Below, in pieces: positions 27,293 to 35,888 of a stretch of DNA of 64,000 bases. The translations under genes and the position numbers were made by a program. Origin of the DNA: Rhizobium lentis (GTDB lineage: Bacteria > Pseudomonadota > Alphaproteobacteria > Rhizobiales > Rhizobiaceae); NCBI RefSeq assembly GCF_017352135.1, contig NZ_CP071454.1, positions 3,497,001 to 3,561,000 of the forward strand, written 5' to 3'. The notes below the pieces were generated by a model, which did not search any database, was not told the origin of the DNA, and saw only the letters and a list, made by a program, of their open reading frames with translations. Numbering within the stretch: the first letter of the stretch is position 1; every line of letters begins with the position of its first letter.

Positions 27293-27435
27293 GAACATCT
27301 CCCTAGGTTATGAAAGACACTGGCCTATCAGGCGGGCAACTGTGCGGCAATTGCCGATCCGGTCGTGATCGGTCGCCCCAATCAAATATCGTCCGGAGAC
27401 AAGGCTTCAACGCTATTGGATGGAAAGGAACGATC

Positions 27436-27837
27436 ATGGAGATCAAACCCGTCGGCTCTCGCCCCTCGATGAAGCCACCGGCCGACTATTTCACCGGCGC
27501 CGTGCGTCAGGATCCGTTGATCGAACCGCCGGCGCCGGCCCGGGTGAGAGCAACCTCCGTCACTTTCGAACCAGGCGCCCGCACGGCTTGGCACACGCAT
27601 CCGCTCGGCCAGACGCTGATCGTCACCTCAGGCAAGGGCCTCGCCCAGAGCTGGGGCGGGGATATCCACGAAATCCGCGCCGGCGATACCGTCTGGTTCG
27701 CGCCGGGCGAAAAACATTGGCACGGCGCCGGCCCGGACACAGCGATGACGCACATCGCCATTCACGAGGCGCTTGATGGCAGCCACGTCGACTGGATGGA
27801 GCAGGTCAGCGACAAGCAATATTCCGGCAAGGCCTGA
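27436..27837 (+). CDS. Cupin-domain protein
   Basis: 133 residues with a full cupin motif: [20 protein letters not shown] (HxH, Q) and [22 protein letters not shown] (second His). This is a metal-binding barrel similar to the small mandelonitrile-lyase-like and carboxymuconolactone-associated cupins. The reaction is unknown. The frame is open from 27310, but the ATG at 27436 has AAAGGAACG ahead and the [11 protein letters not shown] family N-terminus. Divergent from the aldo/keto reductase, possibly co-regulated. Confidence 0.85.
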   Translation: MEIKPVGSRPSMKPPADYFTGAVRQDPLIEPPAPARVRATSVTFEPGARTAWHTHPLGQTLIVTSGKGLAQSWGGDIHEIRAGDTVWFAPGEKHWHGAGPDTAMTHIAIHEALDGSHVDWMEQVSDKQYSGKA

Positions 27838-27843
27838 ACCGGC

Positions 27844-28449
27844 TTAGAGCCGCTTCAGGCAATAGGAAAAATGGGCGTGTGATTCGACGGTCAGGAACTC
27901 GAATTGCCAGCCGTAATCCTTGCAGAACTTGGTCACCGCCTCGACGACGCCATAGACGATCGGCTTGACCGTATTGCCGGTGCAGAAATCATGCCCGGCA
28001 ATGCGCCCCGTCCGCTTCACCTTCTTCTCGCACAGCAGGAGTTCCTGCCAGGTGAGCTCGAAGGAATGGTCGGTATCGATATAGGCCCAGTCGAGGAAAT
28101 CGTCCTCGAATTCGGCGAGTTTTTCGAGCGATGTGCCCTGCATCAAATGCAGCCGGCCGGCCTCGATCTCGGCCGCGAACCGCGCGTGGATCGAATCGAG
28201 GCCCGAGCTATACCGGTCCATCGACCACGGATCGATCAGGTAGAGCTGCGCCGGCCGGTTCTTTTCCAGGATCTCCGCCGTATATTCGCCGAAGGCTGCA
28301 CCCACTTCGGCGCCGATACCGCCATTCGGGATCCGGTAGAGCAGTTCGCCGCGGTCCGGCAGCAGGCGGGCATTTTCCATATGATGGGCGCTGAGCGGGG
28401 TACGCGGCATGCTCGCCCTAAGCGCCTGCCTTTCTTCACGTGTCTTCAT
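27844..28449 (-). CDS. Class I SAM-dependent methyltransferase (Methyltransf_24 type)
   Basis: 201 residues. SAM-binding motif I is in GGIGAEVGAAFGEYTAEIL, motif II-like in LYLIDPW, with FLDWAYIDTDHSFELTWQEL and GRIAGHDFC later, the pattern of the Methyltransf_24 group. Targets are often sugars or small molecules. The gene converges with the cupin (6 bp between stops). A PHO-box-like site sits upstream on the same strand. Confidence 0.82.
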   Translation of the reverse strand: MKTREERQALRASMPRTPLSAHHMENARLLPDRGELLYRIPNGGIGAEVGAAFGEYTAEILEKNRPAQLYLIDPWSMDRYSSGLDSIHARFAAEIEAGRLHLMQGTSLEKLAEFEDDFLDWAYIDTDHSFELTWQELLLCEKKVKRTGRIAGHDFCTGNTVKPIVYGVVEAVTKFCKDYGWQFEFLTVESHAHFSYCLKRL

Positions 28450-28522
28450 CTCTGATCTCGGGATTATGGGCGGCTAACGGCCCTGACGTGGTTCGAGGGG
28501 AACGTAGGAGCAGCCGATGCGG

Positions 28523-28540
28523 ATGACAACTGCATGACAG
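28523..28540 (-). promoter_or_regulatory. PHO-box-like site
   Basis: Reverse strand CTGTCAT-GCAG-TTGTCAT differs from the ideal PhoB direct repeat at one of 14 positions. It lies 74 bp upstream of the methyltransferase start and also 75 bp upstream of the rightward gene at 28615. Confidence 0.5.
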
Positions 28541-28614
28541 GAATTTGCTTCTTTCGGACAAACCGCTAAGTTTCATCCGTGGACTGACGAAAAAGCCTCG
28601 GGAGGAGCGATTTC

Positions 28615-28968
28615 ATGAGACGCATTTGGCCTGAAGAATTCAACGCCATCATCAGCGGAGCCGAGGAGGTGACGCTGGAAGCACCCGCCGAAGCGGGCGA
28701 AGCGCCGTTGCATCGCCAGGCGCTGAAGGCGCGCATCACCATGCAGGATTACGAGCGAATCTGGCCGTTGGCCGAAATGCGCTTCCGGCTTGGTGAGAAA
28801 GACGGCAAGGCCATCACTCTGATCACCACCAATCCCCATTACCACGCCTGGCACCCGAAGGATGGCGGCAGCGTTGACGCCGTGTCGGAGAGCGGCCGGC
28901 ATTACAAGACCGATTATATCGTCGTGCACTTCCTTCTTGATGACGTCAAGGAAACCTCACCCGTTTGA
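28615..28968 (+). CDS. Conserved small protein of unknown function
   Basis: 117 residues, no signal peptide or membrane helix. It starts MRRIWPEEFNAIISGAEEVTLE and has an HYHAWHPKDGGS segment rich in His and a C-terminal YIVVHFLLDDVKE strand. I do not recognise a domain. The ribosome-binding site GGGAGGAG is excellent, so the gene is very likely translated. It lies between a possible PHO box and glutathione peroxidase. Confidence 0.7.
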   Translation: MRRIWPEEFNAIISGAEEVTLEAPAEAGEAPLHRQALKARITMQDYERIWPLAEMRFRLGEKDGKAITLITTNPHYHAWHPKDGGSVDAVSESGRHYKTDYIVVHFLLDDVKETSPV

Positions 28969-29101
28969 CATATGTTGAGGCCGGTGCGGCCGGAAGCCGC
29001 ACCGGCGCTCTCTCAAGTCAAGTTGATCCCGACGCTGATGACAGCGGCGGCGATCGCGCTAAGCTTGGCGAATTAGGTCCTTTAAGAAATCGGAGGTTCC
29101 C

Positions 29102-29650
29102 GTGACGGGCAATGTGCTGGATATCCCGGTCAAGACTGTGGACGGTCGCGAGACCACGCTCAACGAATACAAGGGCAGGGTGCTCCTCATCGTCAATGTC
29201 GCCTCGAAATGCGGGCTCACACCGCAATATGAAGGGCTGGAAAAGCTCTATGGTGAAAAGCGCGAGCGCGGCTTCGTCATCGCCGCTTTCCCGGCCAACG
29301 ACTTCAAGGGCCAAGAACCCGGCACCGACGCCGAGATCCTCGATTTCTGCACCAGCACCTATGACGTGACCTTCCCGATTTTCTCGAAGATCTCGGTCAA
29401 AGGCGAAGCCCAGCACCCGCTTTACCGTCAGCTGACCACATCGGGTGTCGCGACGACGGGCGAAGGCCCGATGCGCGAGCGCCTGAAACCCCACGGCATG
29501 TCAGGCGGCGCCGAAGACGACATTCTCTGGAATTTCGAAAAATTCCTGATCGGCCGCGACGGTAAAGTCGCCGCCCGTTTCGCGCCTGACGTGACGGCCG
29601 ATGATTCGCGGCTCGTTTCGGCGGTGGATAAAGAACTGGCGAAGGGATGA
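29102..29650 (+). CDS. Glutathione peroxidase (thiol type)
   Basis: 182 residues with the family signature NVASKCGLTPQYEGLEKLY. The peroxidatic residue is Cys rather than selenocysteine, and the Gln and Trp partners (FPANDF, ILWNFEKFLIGRDG) are present. It reduces hydroperoxides, in bacteria usually with thioredoxin. The start is a GTG with GGAGG at the right distance. The protein is cytoplasmic by sequence. Confidence 0.93.
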   Translation: MTGNVLDIPVKTVDGRETTLNEYKGRVLLIVNVASKCGLTPQYEGLEKLYGEKRERGFVIAAFPANDFKGQEPGTDAEILDFCTSTYDVTFPIFSKISVKGEAQHPLYRQLTTSGVATTGEGPMRERLKPHGMSGGAEDDILWNFEKFLIGRDGKVAARFAPDVTADDSRLVSAVDKELAKG

Positions 29651-29656
29651 GTATCT

Positions 29657-29869
29657 TCAGATCCCGAGCACGGTTACAAGCGGCGGCGTAAAGTCCTTGA
29701 AGCCCAGTCTCGGCCAATCGCACCTTCTATCGAATCTCGTTTTGGGTTCCTGGCGCTCGCATTTCGGATTCGTCTTGAATGCGTATCCGGGCAGGCTGAC
29801 ATAGATGACGCTTGGCGTGCAAAGGGCAATCGCGATGCACAGCGTCAATGCGGAGGGCAATATCCTCAT
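29657..29869 (-). CDS. Small secreted protein of unknown function
   Basis: 70 residues beginning MRILPSALTLCIAIALCTPSVIY, a signal peptide or N-terminal anchor. The mature part has two Cys (NPKCERQ, DRRCDWPRLGF). A textbook ribosome-binding site GGAGGTG sits 4 nt before the ATG, which makes this internal start much better than the longer open frame reaching 30025. It converges with glutathione peroxidase. Confidence 0.65.
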   Translation of the reverse strand: MRILPSALTLCIAIALCTPSVIYVSLPGYAFKTNPKCERQEPKTRFDRRCDWPRLGFKDFTPPLVTVLGI

Positions 29870-30234
29870 GGCACACCTCCAGGCCTCGCAAGCCTTCAAG
29901 CGCGGAGACTTTCTCGGCGGCGAATATTCCCACTTTTGCCTGCTCCCATCCATTCGCCCAATAGGAGGTGACGCGGCGGCCGGAGTAGCCCGTTTTGGTG
30001 GAGCGCCGGCTTTCTGACGAAGCACTGCAAAGATATCGCGCTCGCTCGATCAAGTGCCCGGACGGTTCGGCTGTATATCGAGATGGCGCATGGCGATCTC
30101 GTTACCAACACCATGCGTCGTCCCCACCGGATTTACGGCAATTGAAATTCCAAATAGGGTGACGAGGCAGCGGCGGACGTCGACCTGCGGGCCTTCGATA
30201 TCACCCAGCTATTTGACATTTTAAGGAAAAAGAA
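29870..30234. other. Intergenic region, nothing recognised
   Basis: 365 bp upstream of the small secreted protein gene and downstream of tRNA-Val. No coding, repeat or terminator signal stands out apart from the T-rich run just after the tRNA on the reverse strand. Confidence 0.5.
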
Positions 30235-30310
30235 TGGTGGGCGATGAGAGACTCGAACTCCCGACATCCTCGGTGTAAACGAGGCGCTCTACCAACTGAG
30301 CTAATCGCCC
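30235..30310 (-). tRNA. tRNA-Val (TAC anticodon)
   Basis: Reverse strand GGGCGATTAGCTCAG...GAGTTCGAGTCTC...TCGCCCACCA folds as a full cloverleaf. The anticodon loop TTTACAC reads TAC, and CCA is encoded. 76 nt. Confidence 0.96.
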
Positions 30311-30724
30311 ATCGCTAGCGAAGCCGGATCGGCTCGCCGCGTTGGTGGCCGTGATCTATGCGGATCGCGGCAAAACCGCAAGAGTGTTTGTGAAGATTTT
30401 TTGATTTTTTTGGTAGCGGTTCCGCTCCCTGCTGTGTCGCGCGGTGCGACCGGGCTGTGGATAAAGGGGAGGGGAAGGCGGCTGGCACAGGGGCTTCGAC
30501 TGCGCCGTCGGCTTCGTTCGGCTGTCAGTGCCGCTGCGGGAAACGGAATTACCGGCCTTTCACCTCACTCCGCTCCAGCTTTGACGAAACAATTCAACGA
30601 CTGTCATGGTTTTGTCTCCAAACCTGCTTGACACTAAAAGACGAACCCCGTAGTTAGCCGCTCATCGAAACGGGCAGCCGTTTTGGTGAGGGTGCGAAGG
30701 CATCCGGATTGCTTGAAATGAAGT
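30311..30724. other. Intergenic region between tRNA genes
   Basis: 414 bp holding the divergent promoters for tRNA-Val (leftward) and tRNA-Asp (rightward). The T/A-rich stretch at 30390-30415 is probably part of the tRNA-Val promoter. No gene seen. Confidence 0.5.
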
Positions 30725-30801
30725 GCGGGTGTAGCTCAGTCGGTTAGAGTGCCGGCCTGTCACGCCGGAGGTCGCGGGTTCGAGCCCCGTCACTCGCGCC
30801 A
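30725..30801 (+). tRNA. tRNA-Asp (GTC anticodon), copy 1
   Basis: GCGGGTGTAGCTCAGTCGG..., anticodon loop CTGTCAC (GTC), T-arm GGTTCGAGCC and encoded CCA end. 77 nt, with one G-T pair in the acceptor stem. Confidence 0.96.
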
Positions 30802-30852
30802 TTTCAAAGCAGGCGCCAAAGCGCCATCGTCCGGCTCTTCCGTCCGTCATGC

Positions 30853-30929
30853 GCGGGTGTAGCTCAGTCGGTTAGAGTGCCGGCCTGTCACGCCGGAGGT
30901 CGCGGGTTCGAGCCCCGTCACTCGCGCCA
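30853..30929 (+). tRNA. tRNA-Asp (GTC anticodon), copy 2
   Basis: Identical over all 77 nt to copy 1, 51 bp downstream; a tandem duplication likely co-transcribed with it. Confidence 0.96.
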
Positions 30930-31176
30930 TTCTCTTCCGAAAGCCATGCAGTATCCAGGGGTCAGGCATGCAGCTTGAATCGACTTCTGCGGATTTGTCG
31001 CGACATCGTTGCATCTGCTTGATAATGTCCGCCCGCGACGCGTCGAATTGCCTCTGTAAATGTCTTGCGCCCGGGCTTCGGCTGCGCTAACCACGCCTTG
31101 TTGCAACGCACGTTCGCTTGCCGGGCATTTGCCCATATGCGCCGCCTGGCGCTTCCGGCAAGCAGGGATGAACATG

Positions 31177-31542
31177 ATGACTGAACTGCTCAGTTCCTAT
31201 ATTCCGATCGCTATCTTCATTGGTATCGCGCTGGTCATCGGCCTGGCTCTGCTCATCGCGCCGTTCGCCGTGGCTTTCAAGGCGCCTGATTCGGAAAAGC
31301 TTTCGGCTTACGAATGCGGCTTCAACGCCTTCGACGACGCCCGCATGAAGTTCGATATCCGTTTCTATCTCGTGTCGATCCTCTTCATCATCTTCGACCT
31401 CGAAGTCGCCTTCCTCTTCCCCTGGGCCGTTTCCTTCGGCGCCATCGGCTGGTTCGGCTTCTGGTCCATGATGGTCTTCCTCCTCGTGCTGACCATCGGC
31501 TTTATCTATGAATGGAAAAAGGGAGCCCTGGAATGGGAGTGA
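31177..31542 (+). CDS. nuoA: NADH-quinone oxidoreductase subunit A
   Basis: 121 residues, three membrane helices, with the conserved loop [21 protein letters not shown] (Cys near the quinone site) and [22 protein letters not shown]. First gene of the operon. The region 30930-31176 should hold the promoter; GATAAT at 31021 is a possible -10. ATGs also lie at 31168 and 31174; I choose 31177 for AGGG spacing and the MTELL family start. It overlaps nuoB by 10 nt. Confidence 0.95.
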   Translation: MTELLSSYIPIAIFIGIALVIGLALLIAPFAVAFKAPDSEKLSAYECGFNAFDDARMKFDIRFYLVSILFIIFDLEVAFLFPWAVSFGAIGWFGFWSMMVFLLVLTIGFIYEWKKGALEWE

Positions 31543-32117
31543 CCCCTGTGAGCAATCAGCCGCTCGTCGCCCAGCAGCCGAAGGGGATCATCGATCCCTC
31601 GACCGGCAAGCCGATCGGCAGCAACGACGCCTTCTTCGGTGAGATCAACAATGAGCTTGCCGACAAGGGTTTCCTCGTCACCTCGACGGATGAGCTGATC
31701 AACTGGGCCCGTACCGGTTCGCTGATGTGGATGACCTTCGGTCTTGCCTGCTGCGCCGTCGAAATGATGCAGCTGTCAATGCCGCGTTATGACGTCGAGC
31801 GTTTCGGCTTTGCGCCCCGCGCCTCGCCGCGCCAGTCCGACGTCATGATCGTCGCCGGCACGCTGACCAACAAGATGGCGCCGGCGCTCCGCAAGGTCTA
31901 CGATCAGATGCCCGAGCCGCGCTACGTCATCTCGATGGGTTCCTGCGCCAATGGCGGCGGCTACTATCACTATTCCTATTCCGTGGTGCGCGGCTGCGAC
32001 CGCGTCGTGCCGATCGACATCTACGTGCCGGGCTGTCCCCCCACGGCAGAAGCGCTGCTTTACGGCGTGCTTCTGCTGCAGAAGAAGATCCGGCGCACCG
32101 GCACGATCGAACGCTAA
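31533..32117 (+). CDS. nuoB: NADH-quinone oxidoreductase subunit B
   Basis: 194 residues. It carries the four Cys ligands of cluster N2: the CC pair in [12 protein letters not shown], Cys in [17 protein letters not shown] and Cys in [16 protein letters not shown]2 passes electrons to quinone. The start overlaps the nuoA end, implying translational coupling. The first ~35 residues are the variable alphaproteobacterial N-terminus. Confidence 0.97.
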   Translation: MGVTPVSNQPLVAQQPKGIIDPSTGKPIGSNDAFFGEINNELADKGFLVTSTDELINWARTGSLMWMTFGLACCAVEMMQLSMPRYDVERFGFAPRASPRQSDVMIVAGTLTNKMAPALRKVYDQMPEPRYVISMGSCANGGGYYHYSYSVVRGCDRVVPIDIYVPGCPPTAEALLYGVLLLQKKIRRTGTIER

Positions 32118-32135
32118 GGGTTAAGGACAAGGCAT

Positions 32136-32738
32136 ATGAGTGAAGCCCTGACTGAGCTTGCGTCCTACCTTGGCGAAGCGCGCGGCAATCTGATCGCCGC
32201 CTCGCAGATGAAGTATGGCGAGCTGACATTGACGGCGACGGGTGAAAACCTGATCGCGTTGCTGACCTTCCTGCGCGACGACGCCAAATGCGGTTTCGTC
32301 AGCCTGATCGATATTTGCGGCGTCGACTGGCCGCAGCGTGAACTGCGTTTCGATGTCGTCTATCACCTGCTGTCGCCGAAGAAGAACCTGCGCATCCGCG
32401 TCAAGGTCGCGACCGATGAAGATACGCCGGTCCCGTCTGCCTGCGTCGTCTATCCCGGCGCCGATTGGTTCGAACGCGAGACCTGGGACATGTACGGCGT
32501 CCTCTTCACCGGCCACCCGGATCTGCGCCGCATCCTGACCGACTACGGTTTCGAGGGCCATCCGCTGCGCAAGGACTTCCCGACCACCGGTTTCGTAGAA
32601 GTTCGTTACGACGACGCGGCGAAGCGCGTCGTTTACGAGCCGGTCGAGTTGAAACAGGAATTCCGCAACTTCGACTTCATGTCGCCATGGGAAGGCACGG
32701 AGTATGTGCTGCCTGGGGACGAAAAGGCGAAGCAGTAG
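32136..32738 (+). CDS. nuoC: NADH-quinone oxidoreductase subunit C
   Basis: 200 residues, separate from NuoD as in mitochondria and other alphaproteobacteria (fused in E. coli). It contains the 30-kDa subunit signature [39 protein letters not shown]. It forms part of the hydrophilic arm. nuoD does not follow at once: a 467-bp inserted unit lies between. Confidence 0.96.
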   Translation: MSEALTELASYLGEARGNLIAASQMKYGELTLTATGENLIALLTFLRDDAKCGFVSLIDICGVDWPQRELRFDVVYHLLSPKKNLRIRVKVATDEDTPVPSACVVYPGADWFERETWDMYGVLFTGHPDLRRILTDYGFEGHPLRKDFPTTGFVEVRYDDAAKRVVYEPVELKQEFRNFDFMSPWEGTEYVLPGDEKAKQ

Positions 32739-32743
32739 TTCTT

Positions 32744-33210
32744 AGGCATTAGGCAGAAGCCAATAGGCAGTAGTGACAAGGGAGAATAGCAACGGCGATT
32801 AATTCCTATCAGGATCTTACGGTGTGGCAGCGCTCCATGGATCTTGCGGTTGAATGTTACGGCCTCACCAAAGAATTTCCCAAAGAGGAAATTTATGGCC
32901 TTACCTCACAGGTAAGACGTTCAGCAGCGTCCATCGCGGCAAACATAGCGGAAGGTTACGGGCGCGAGGCAACGGGGGCGTATGTGCACCATTTGAAAAT
33001 CGCCCAAGGATCCCTGAAGGAATTGGAGACGCATCTGATACTCTCGGCGCGAGTAGGAATAGCCACGGTGTCGCAGACCGAGTTGGCGCTTTCCTTGATC
33101 ACGGAAGTAGGGAAGATGCTGCGGTCGCTCATTCGCCGCCTGCAGGATGGACAGAACGAACGTGAGAACTAAACACTACATTATTGCCTATTGCCCACTG
33201 GCTAATGCCT
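32744..33210 (+). mobile_element. IVS-like unit: S23-type gene between inverted repeats, inserted in nuo
   Basis: Left arm 32744-32775 and right arm 33174-33210 are imperfect inverted repeats. AGGCATTAG pairs with CTAATGCCT (9 bp), CAG with CTG, CAATAGGCA with TGCCTATTG (9 bp), and GTAGTG with CACTAC (6 bp, after a 5-nt bulge). Together they could close a 27-bp helix around the enclosed gene. The left arm is built of TAGGCA-like units. This arrangement is known for 23S rRNA intervening sequences of Leptospira and Coxiella. Here it interrupts the nuoC-nuoD junction without breaking either gene; the nuoD ribosome-binding site lies 8 bp beyond the right arm. Mobility is inferred. Confidence 0.6.
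32822..33172 (+). CDS. Four-helix-bundle protein, S23 / 23S rRNA intervening-sequence protein family
   Basis: 116 residues from the first standard start codon (GTG at 32822). Family motifs are clear: VRRSAASIAANIAEGYGR, HHLKIAQGSLKELETHL and a C-terminal helix MLRSLIRRLQDG. Homologous sequence continues upstream in frame (INSYQDLTVWQRSMDL, from ~32798), where only ATT or ATA codons occur before a stop at 32774, so the true start may be non-standard or lost. The family forms pentameric helical bundles; a role in RNA processing or in diversity-generating retroelements (Avd) is known only for some members. No nuo function is expected. Confidence 0.85.
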   Translation: MWQRSMDLAVECYGLTKEFPKEEIYGLTSQVRRSAASIAANIAEGYGREATGAYVHHLKIAQGSLKELETHLILSARVGIATVSQTELALSLITEVGKMLRSLIRRLQDGQNEREN

Positions 33211-33232
33211 GCAATAGCGGAGCGCCTTGCAA

Positions 33233-34423
33233 ATGACAGAACATAACGTCCGCAACTTCAACATCAATTTCGGACCGCAGCATCCGGCGGCGCACGGCGT
33301 TCTTCGTCTTGTCCTGGAGCTTGACGGCGAAATTGTGGAGCGGGTCGATCCGCATATCGGCCTCTTGCATCGCGGCACCGAGAAGCTGATCGAGACCAAG
33401 ACCTATCTTCAGGCCGTGCCCTATTTCGATCGGCTCGACTATGTTGCGCCGATGAACCAGGAACATGCCTATGCCCTGGCCGTCGAAAGGCTGCTCGGCA
33501 TCGAGATCCCGATCCGCGGCCAGTTGATCCGCGTGCTCTATTCGGAGATCGGCCGCATTCTGTCTCATCTCTTGAACGTCACGACGCAGGCCATGGACGT
33601 CGGCGCGCTGACGCCGCCGCTCTGGGGCTTTGAAGAGCGTGAAAAGCTGATGGTGTTCTACGAGCGTGCTTCCGGTTCGCGCATGCACGCCGCTTACTTC
33701 CGTCCGGGCGGAGTCCACCAGGACTTGCCGGAAAAGCTGGTGCAGGACATCGGCGACTGGTGCGACCCATTCCTGAAGGCGCTCGACGACATTGACGACC
33801 TGTTGACCGGCAACCGCATTTTCAAGCAGCGCAACGTCGATATCGGCGTCGTCTCGCTGGAGGATTGCTGGGCCTGGGGCTTCTCCGGCGTCATGGTGCG
33901 CGGTTCGGGTGCGGCCTGGGATCTGCGTCGCGCCCAACCTTACGAATGCTATTCCGATCTCGAATTCGACATCCCGGTCGGCAAGAACGGCGACAATTAT
34001 GACCGCTATCTGATCCGCATGATCGAAATGCGCGAATCGGTCCGCATCATGAAGCAGTGCGTCAACCGCCTGCTCTCGGATGCCAGGACCGGTCCTTTCT
34101 CGTCGATCGACGGCAAGGTCGTGCCGCCGAAGCGCGGCGAGATGAAGCGCTCGATGGAAGCGCTGATCCACCACTTCAAGCTCTATACCGAAGGCTACCA
34201 CGTGCCGGCCGGCGAGGTTTATGCCGCCGTCGAAGCGCCGAAGGGCGAGTTCGGCGTCTATCTCGTCTCCGACGGCTCCAACAAGCCCTATCGCTGCAAG
34301 ATCCGCGCCCCCGGTTATGCGCACCTGCAGGCGATGGACTTCATGTGCCGCGGCCACCAGCTTGCCGACATCGCGGCCGTCCTCGGCTCGCTGGACATCG
34401 TTTTCGGCGAGGTGGATCGCTGA
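33233..34423 (+). CDS. nuoD: NADH-quinone oxidoreductase subunit D
   Basis: 396 residues of the 49-kDa subunit: [32 protein letters not shown] (quinone-cavity His), [14 protein letters not shown] [16 protein letters not shown], and the C-terminal DIVFGEVDR. With NuoB it lines the quinone site. The ATG at 33233 has GGAGCG ahead of it. Its stop overlaps the next ATG (TGATG), so the following small gene is translationally coupled. Confidence 0.97.
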   Translation: MTEHNVRNFNINFGPQHPAAHGVLRLVLELDGEIVERVDPHIGLLHRGTEKLIETKTYLQAVPYFDRLDYVAPMNQEHAYALAVERLLGIEIPIRGQLIRVLYSEIGRILSHLLNVTTQAMDVGALTPPLWGFEEREKLMVFYERASGSRMHAAYFRPGGVHQDLPEKLVQDIGDWCDPFLKALDDIDDLLTGNRIFKQRNVDIGVVSLEDCWAWGFSGVMVRGSGAAWDLRRAQPYECYSDLEFDIPVGKNGDNYDRYLIRMIEMRESVRIMKQCVNRLLSDARTGPFSSIDGKVVPPKRGEMKRSMEALIHHFKLYTEGYHVPAGEVYAAVEAPKGEFGVYLVSDGSNKPYRCKIRAPGYAHLQAMDFMCRGHQLADIAAVLGSLDIVFGEVDR

Positions 34424-34695
34424 TGCAGCGTCTGCCGCTTGCCGTCGCACTCCTTCTTGCGGCATCCGGGGTTTCGGCCCAGGAAGCCGACACCCTCGGT
34501 ACGCCGCTGGGTCATAAGGAAGTGACGCCGCCGGGGCAGCAATCGTCCATGGGCGAGCTTTTGTCCAAGGGCTACCAGATCAAGGCTGCCATTCCGAACG
34601 GCAGCAAATTCGTCGTATTTATGCAGAAAGACCAGTCGGCCTATGCCTGCGAAATGCAGTCTTTGACCGCTTCGCGGTGTGGAACCCTAAACTGA
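34423..34695 (+). CDS. Small secreted protein embedded in the nuo operon
   Basis: 90 residues starting [20 protein letters not shown], a clear signal peptide with AQ cleavage. The mature part includes YQIKAAIPNGSKFVVFMQK and two Cys (AYACEMQS, SRCGTLN). It overlaps the nuoD stop by 1 nt and precedes nuoE by 16 bp, so it is co-translated with complex I genes. It is not a standard subunit. I do not recognise the family; a periplasmic role linked to complex I is only a guess from position. Confidence 0.8.
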   Translation: MQRLPLAVALLLAASGVSAQEADTLGTPLGHKEVTPPGQQSSMGELLSKGYQIKAAIPNGSKFVVFMQKDQSAYACEMQSLTASRCGTLN

Positions 34696-34711
34696 CAAGG
34701 CGTGAGGAAGA

Positions 34712-35878
34712 ATGTCCGTTCGTCGATTAGCCGAAGATCAATTTCAGCCTGCCGCATTCGCTTTCAGCGATGAAAATGCGGTCTGGGCGGACAAGACGAT
34801 CCAGAAATACCCCGCCGGGCGCCAGCAATCGGCTGTCATCCCGCTGTTGATGCGGGCGCAGGAACAGGATGGCTGGGTCACCCGCGCTGCGATCGAAAAG
34901 ATCGCCGATATGCTCGACATGGCCTATATCAGAGTGCTCGAGGTTGCGACCTTCTACACGCAGTTCCAACTGCATCCCGTCGGCACACGCGCCCATGTCC
35001 AGGTCTGCGGCACGACGCCCTGCATGCTCCGCGGCTCGGAAGCGCTGATGTCGGTCTGCAAGAGCAAGATCCATGCCCATCCGTTCGAACGCAACGCCGA
35101 AGGCACGCTGTCCTGGGAAGAGGTCGAATGTCTCGGGGCCTGCGTCAACGCTCCGATGGTGATGATCGGCAAGGACACTTACGAAGACCTGACGCCGGAG
35201 CGTCTCGAAGAGATCATCGATACCTTCGCCGCCGGCAACGGCGCCAGCGTCAAGCCGGGCACGCAGATCGACCGGATCTTTTCGGCGCCGGAAGGCGGCC
35301 CGACCTCGCTGACGACGGAAGAGCCGAAGGCAAGGACGCGCGCCAAGAAGGCCGATGCCGAGACTGTGTCGGCCCCGGTCGACGCCGCTCCCGTTCCGCC
35401 GTCGGAGGCAGCCCGCCCGAAGAGCACCGATGCCGAGACTAACGCGGCGCTGAAGACGCCGGCAACGGCGCCGAAGGCGGCTGCGAAAAACGCAAAGGCG
35501 GCCGAGCAGCAGCCGGTTTCCGGCACGGCTGCCGCCGAACCGGCGCCTCAGGCTGCCGCCAAGGCCGAAGTCGCCTCCGCGCCAAAGCCTGCCCTGACCG
35601 ACAAGAACCGGCCGGCCGGCATCGAAAAGCCCGCCGCCCCCGATGATCTGAAAATGATCTCAGGCGTCGGTCCGAAGATCGAGGCGACCTTGAATGAAAT
35701 CGGCATCTTCACCTTCGCGCAGGTCGCTGCCTGGAAGAAGGCCGAACGCGAATGGGTCGATGCCTACCTGAACTTCCGCGGACGCATTGAGCGCGATGAC
35801 TGGGTCAAGCAGGCCAAGGCGCTCGCCAAGGGCGGCGAAGCGGAATATATCAAGGTCTTCGGCAAGAAGCCGCGGTAA
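34712..35878 (+). CDS. nuoE: NADH-quinone oxidoreductase subunit E with long C-terminal extension
   Basis: 388 residues, while typical NuoE has ~160-240. Residues ~1-180 are the thioredoxin-like [2Fe-2S] domain with ligands in CGTTPCMLRG and ECLGACVNAP. Residues ~190-305 are an Ala/Pro/Lys-rich linker. Residues ~313-388 form a helix-hairpin-helix-like domain (LKMISGVGPKIEATLNEIG, FRGRIERDDWVKQAKALA) also found on the protein encoded at 37196. The catalytic part accepts electrons from NuoF. The extension looks genuine: no frameshift, same codon use. Confidence 0.95.
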   Translation: MSVRRLAEDQFQPAAFAFSDENAVWADKTIQKYPAGRQQSAVIPLLMRAQEQDGWVTRAAIEKIADMLDMAYIRVLEVATFYTQFQLHPVGTRAHVQVCGTTPCMLRGSEALMSVCKSKIHAHPFERNAEGTLSWEEVECLGACVNAPMVMIGKDTYEDLTPERLEEIIDTFAAGNGASVKPGTQIDRIFSAPEGGPTSLTTEEPKARTRAKKADAETVSAPVDAAPVPPSEAARPKSTDAETNAALKTPATAPKAAAKNAKAAEQQPVSGTAAAEPAPQAAAKAEVASAPKPALTDKNRPAGIEKPAAPDDLKMISGVGPKIEATLNEIGIFTFAQVAAWKKAEREWVDAYLNFRGRIERDDWVKQAKALAKGGEAEYIKVFGKKPR

Positions 35879-35888
35879 GAGGTGAAGC

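Noticed and set aside
30598..30618. CTGTCATGGTTTTGTCTC as a third PHO box
   Set aside because: The second half-site matches at only four of seven bases, and no phosphate-related gene is near.
30725..30929. Tandem tRNA-Asp copies as a mobile-element attachment site
   Set aside because: No integrase, no partial tRNA copy and no foreign block is next to them; a simple tandem duplication.
35640..35878. NuoE C-terminal extension as a frameshift or gene fusion artefact
   Set aside because: The frame is continuous, codon use is the same, and the domain recurs in the protein at 37196.
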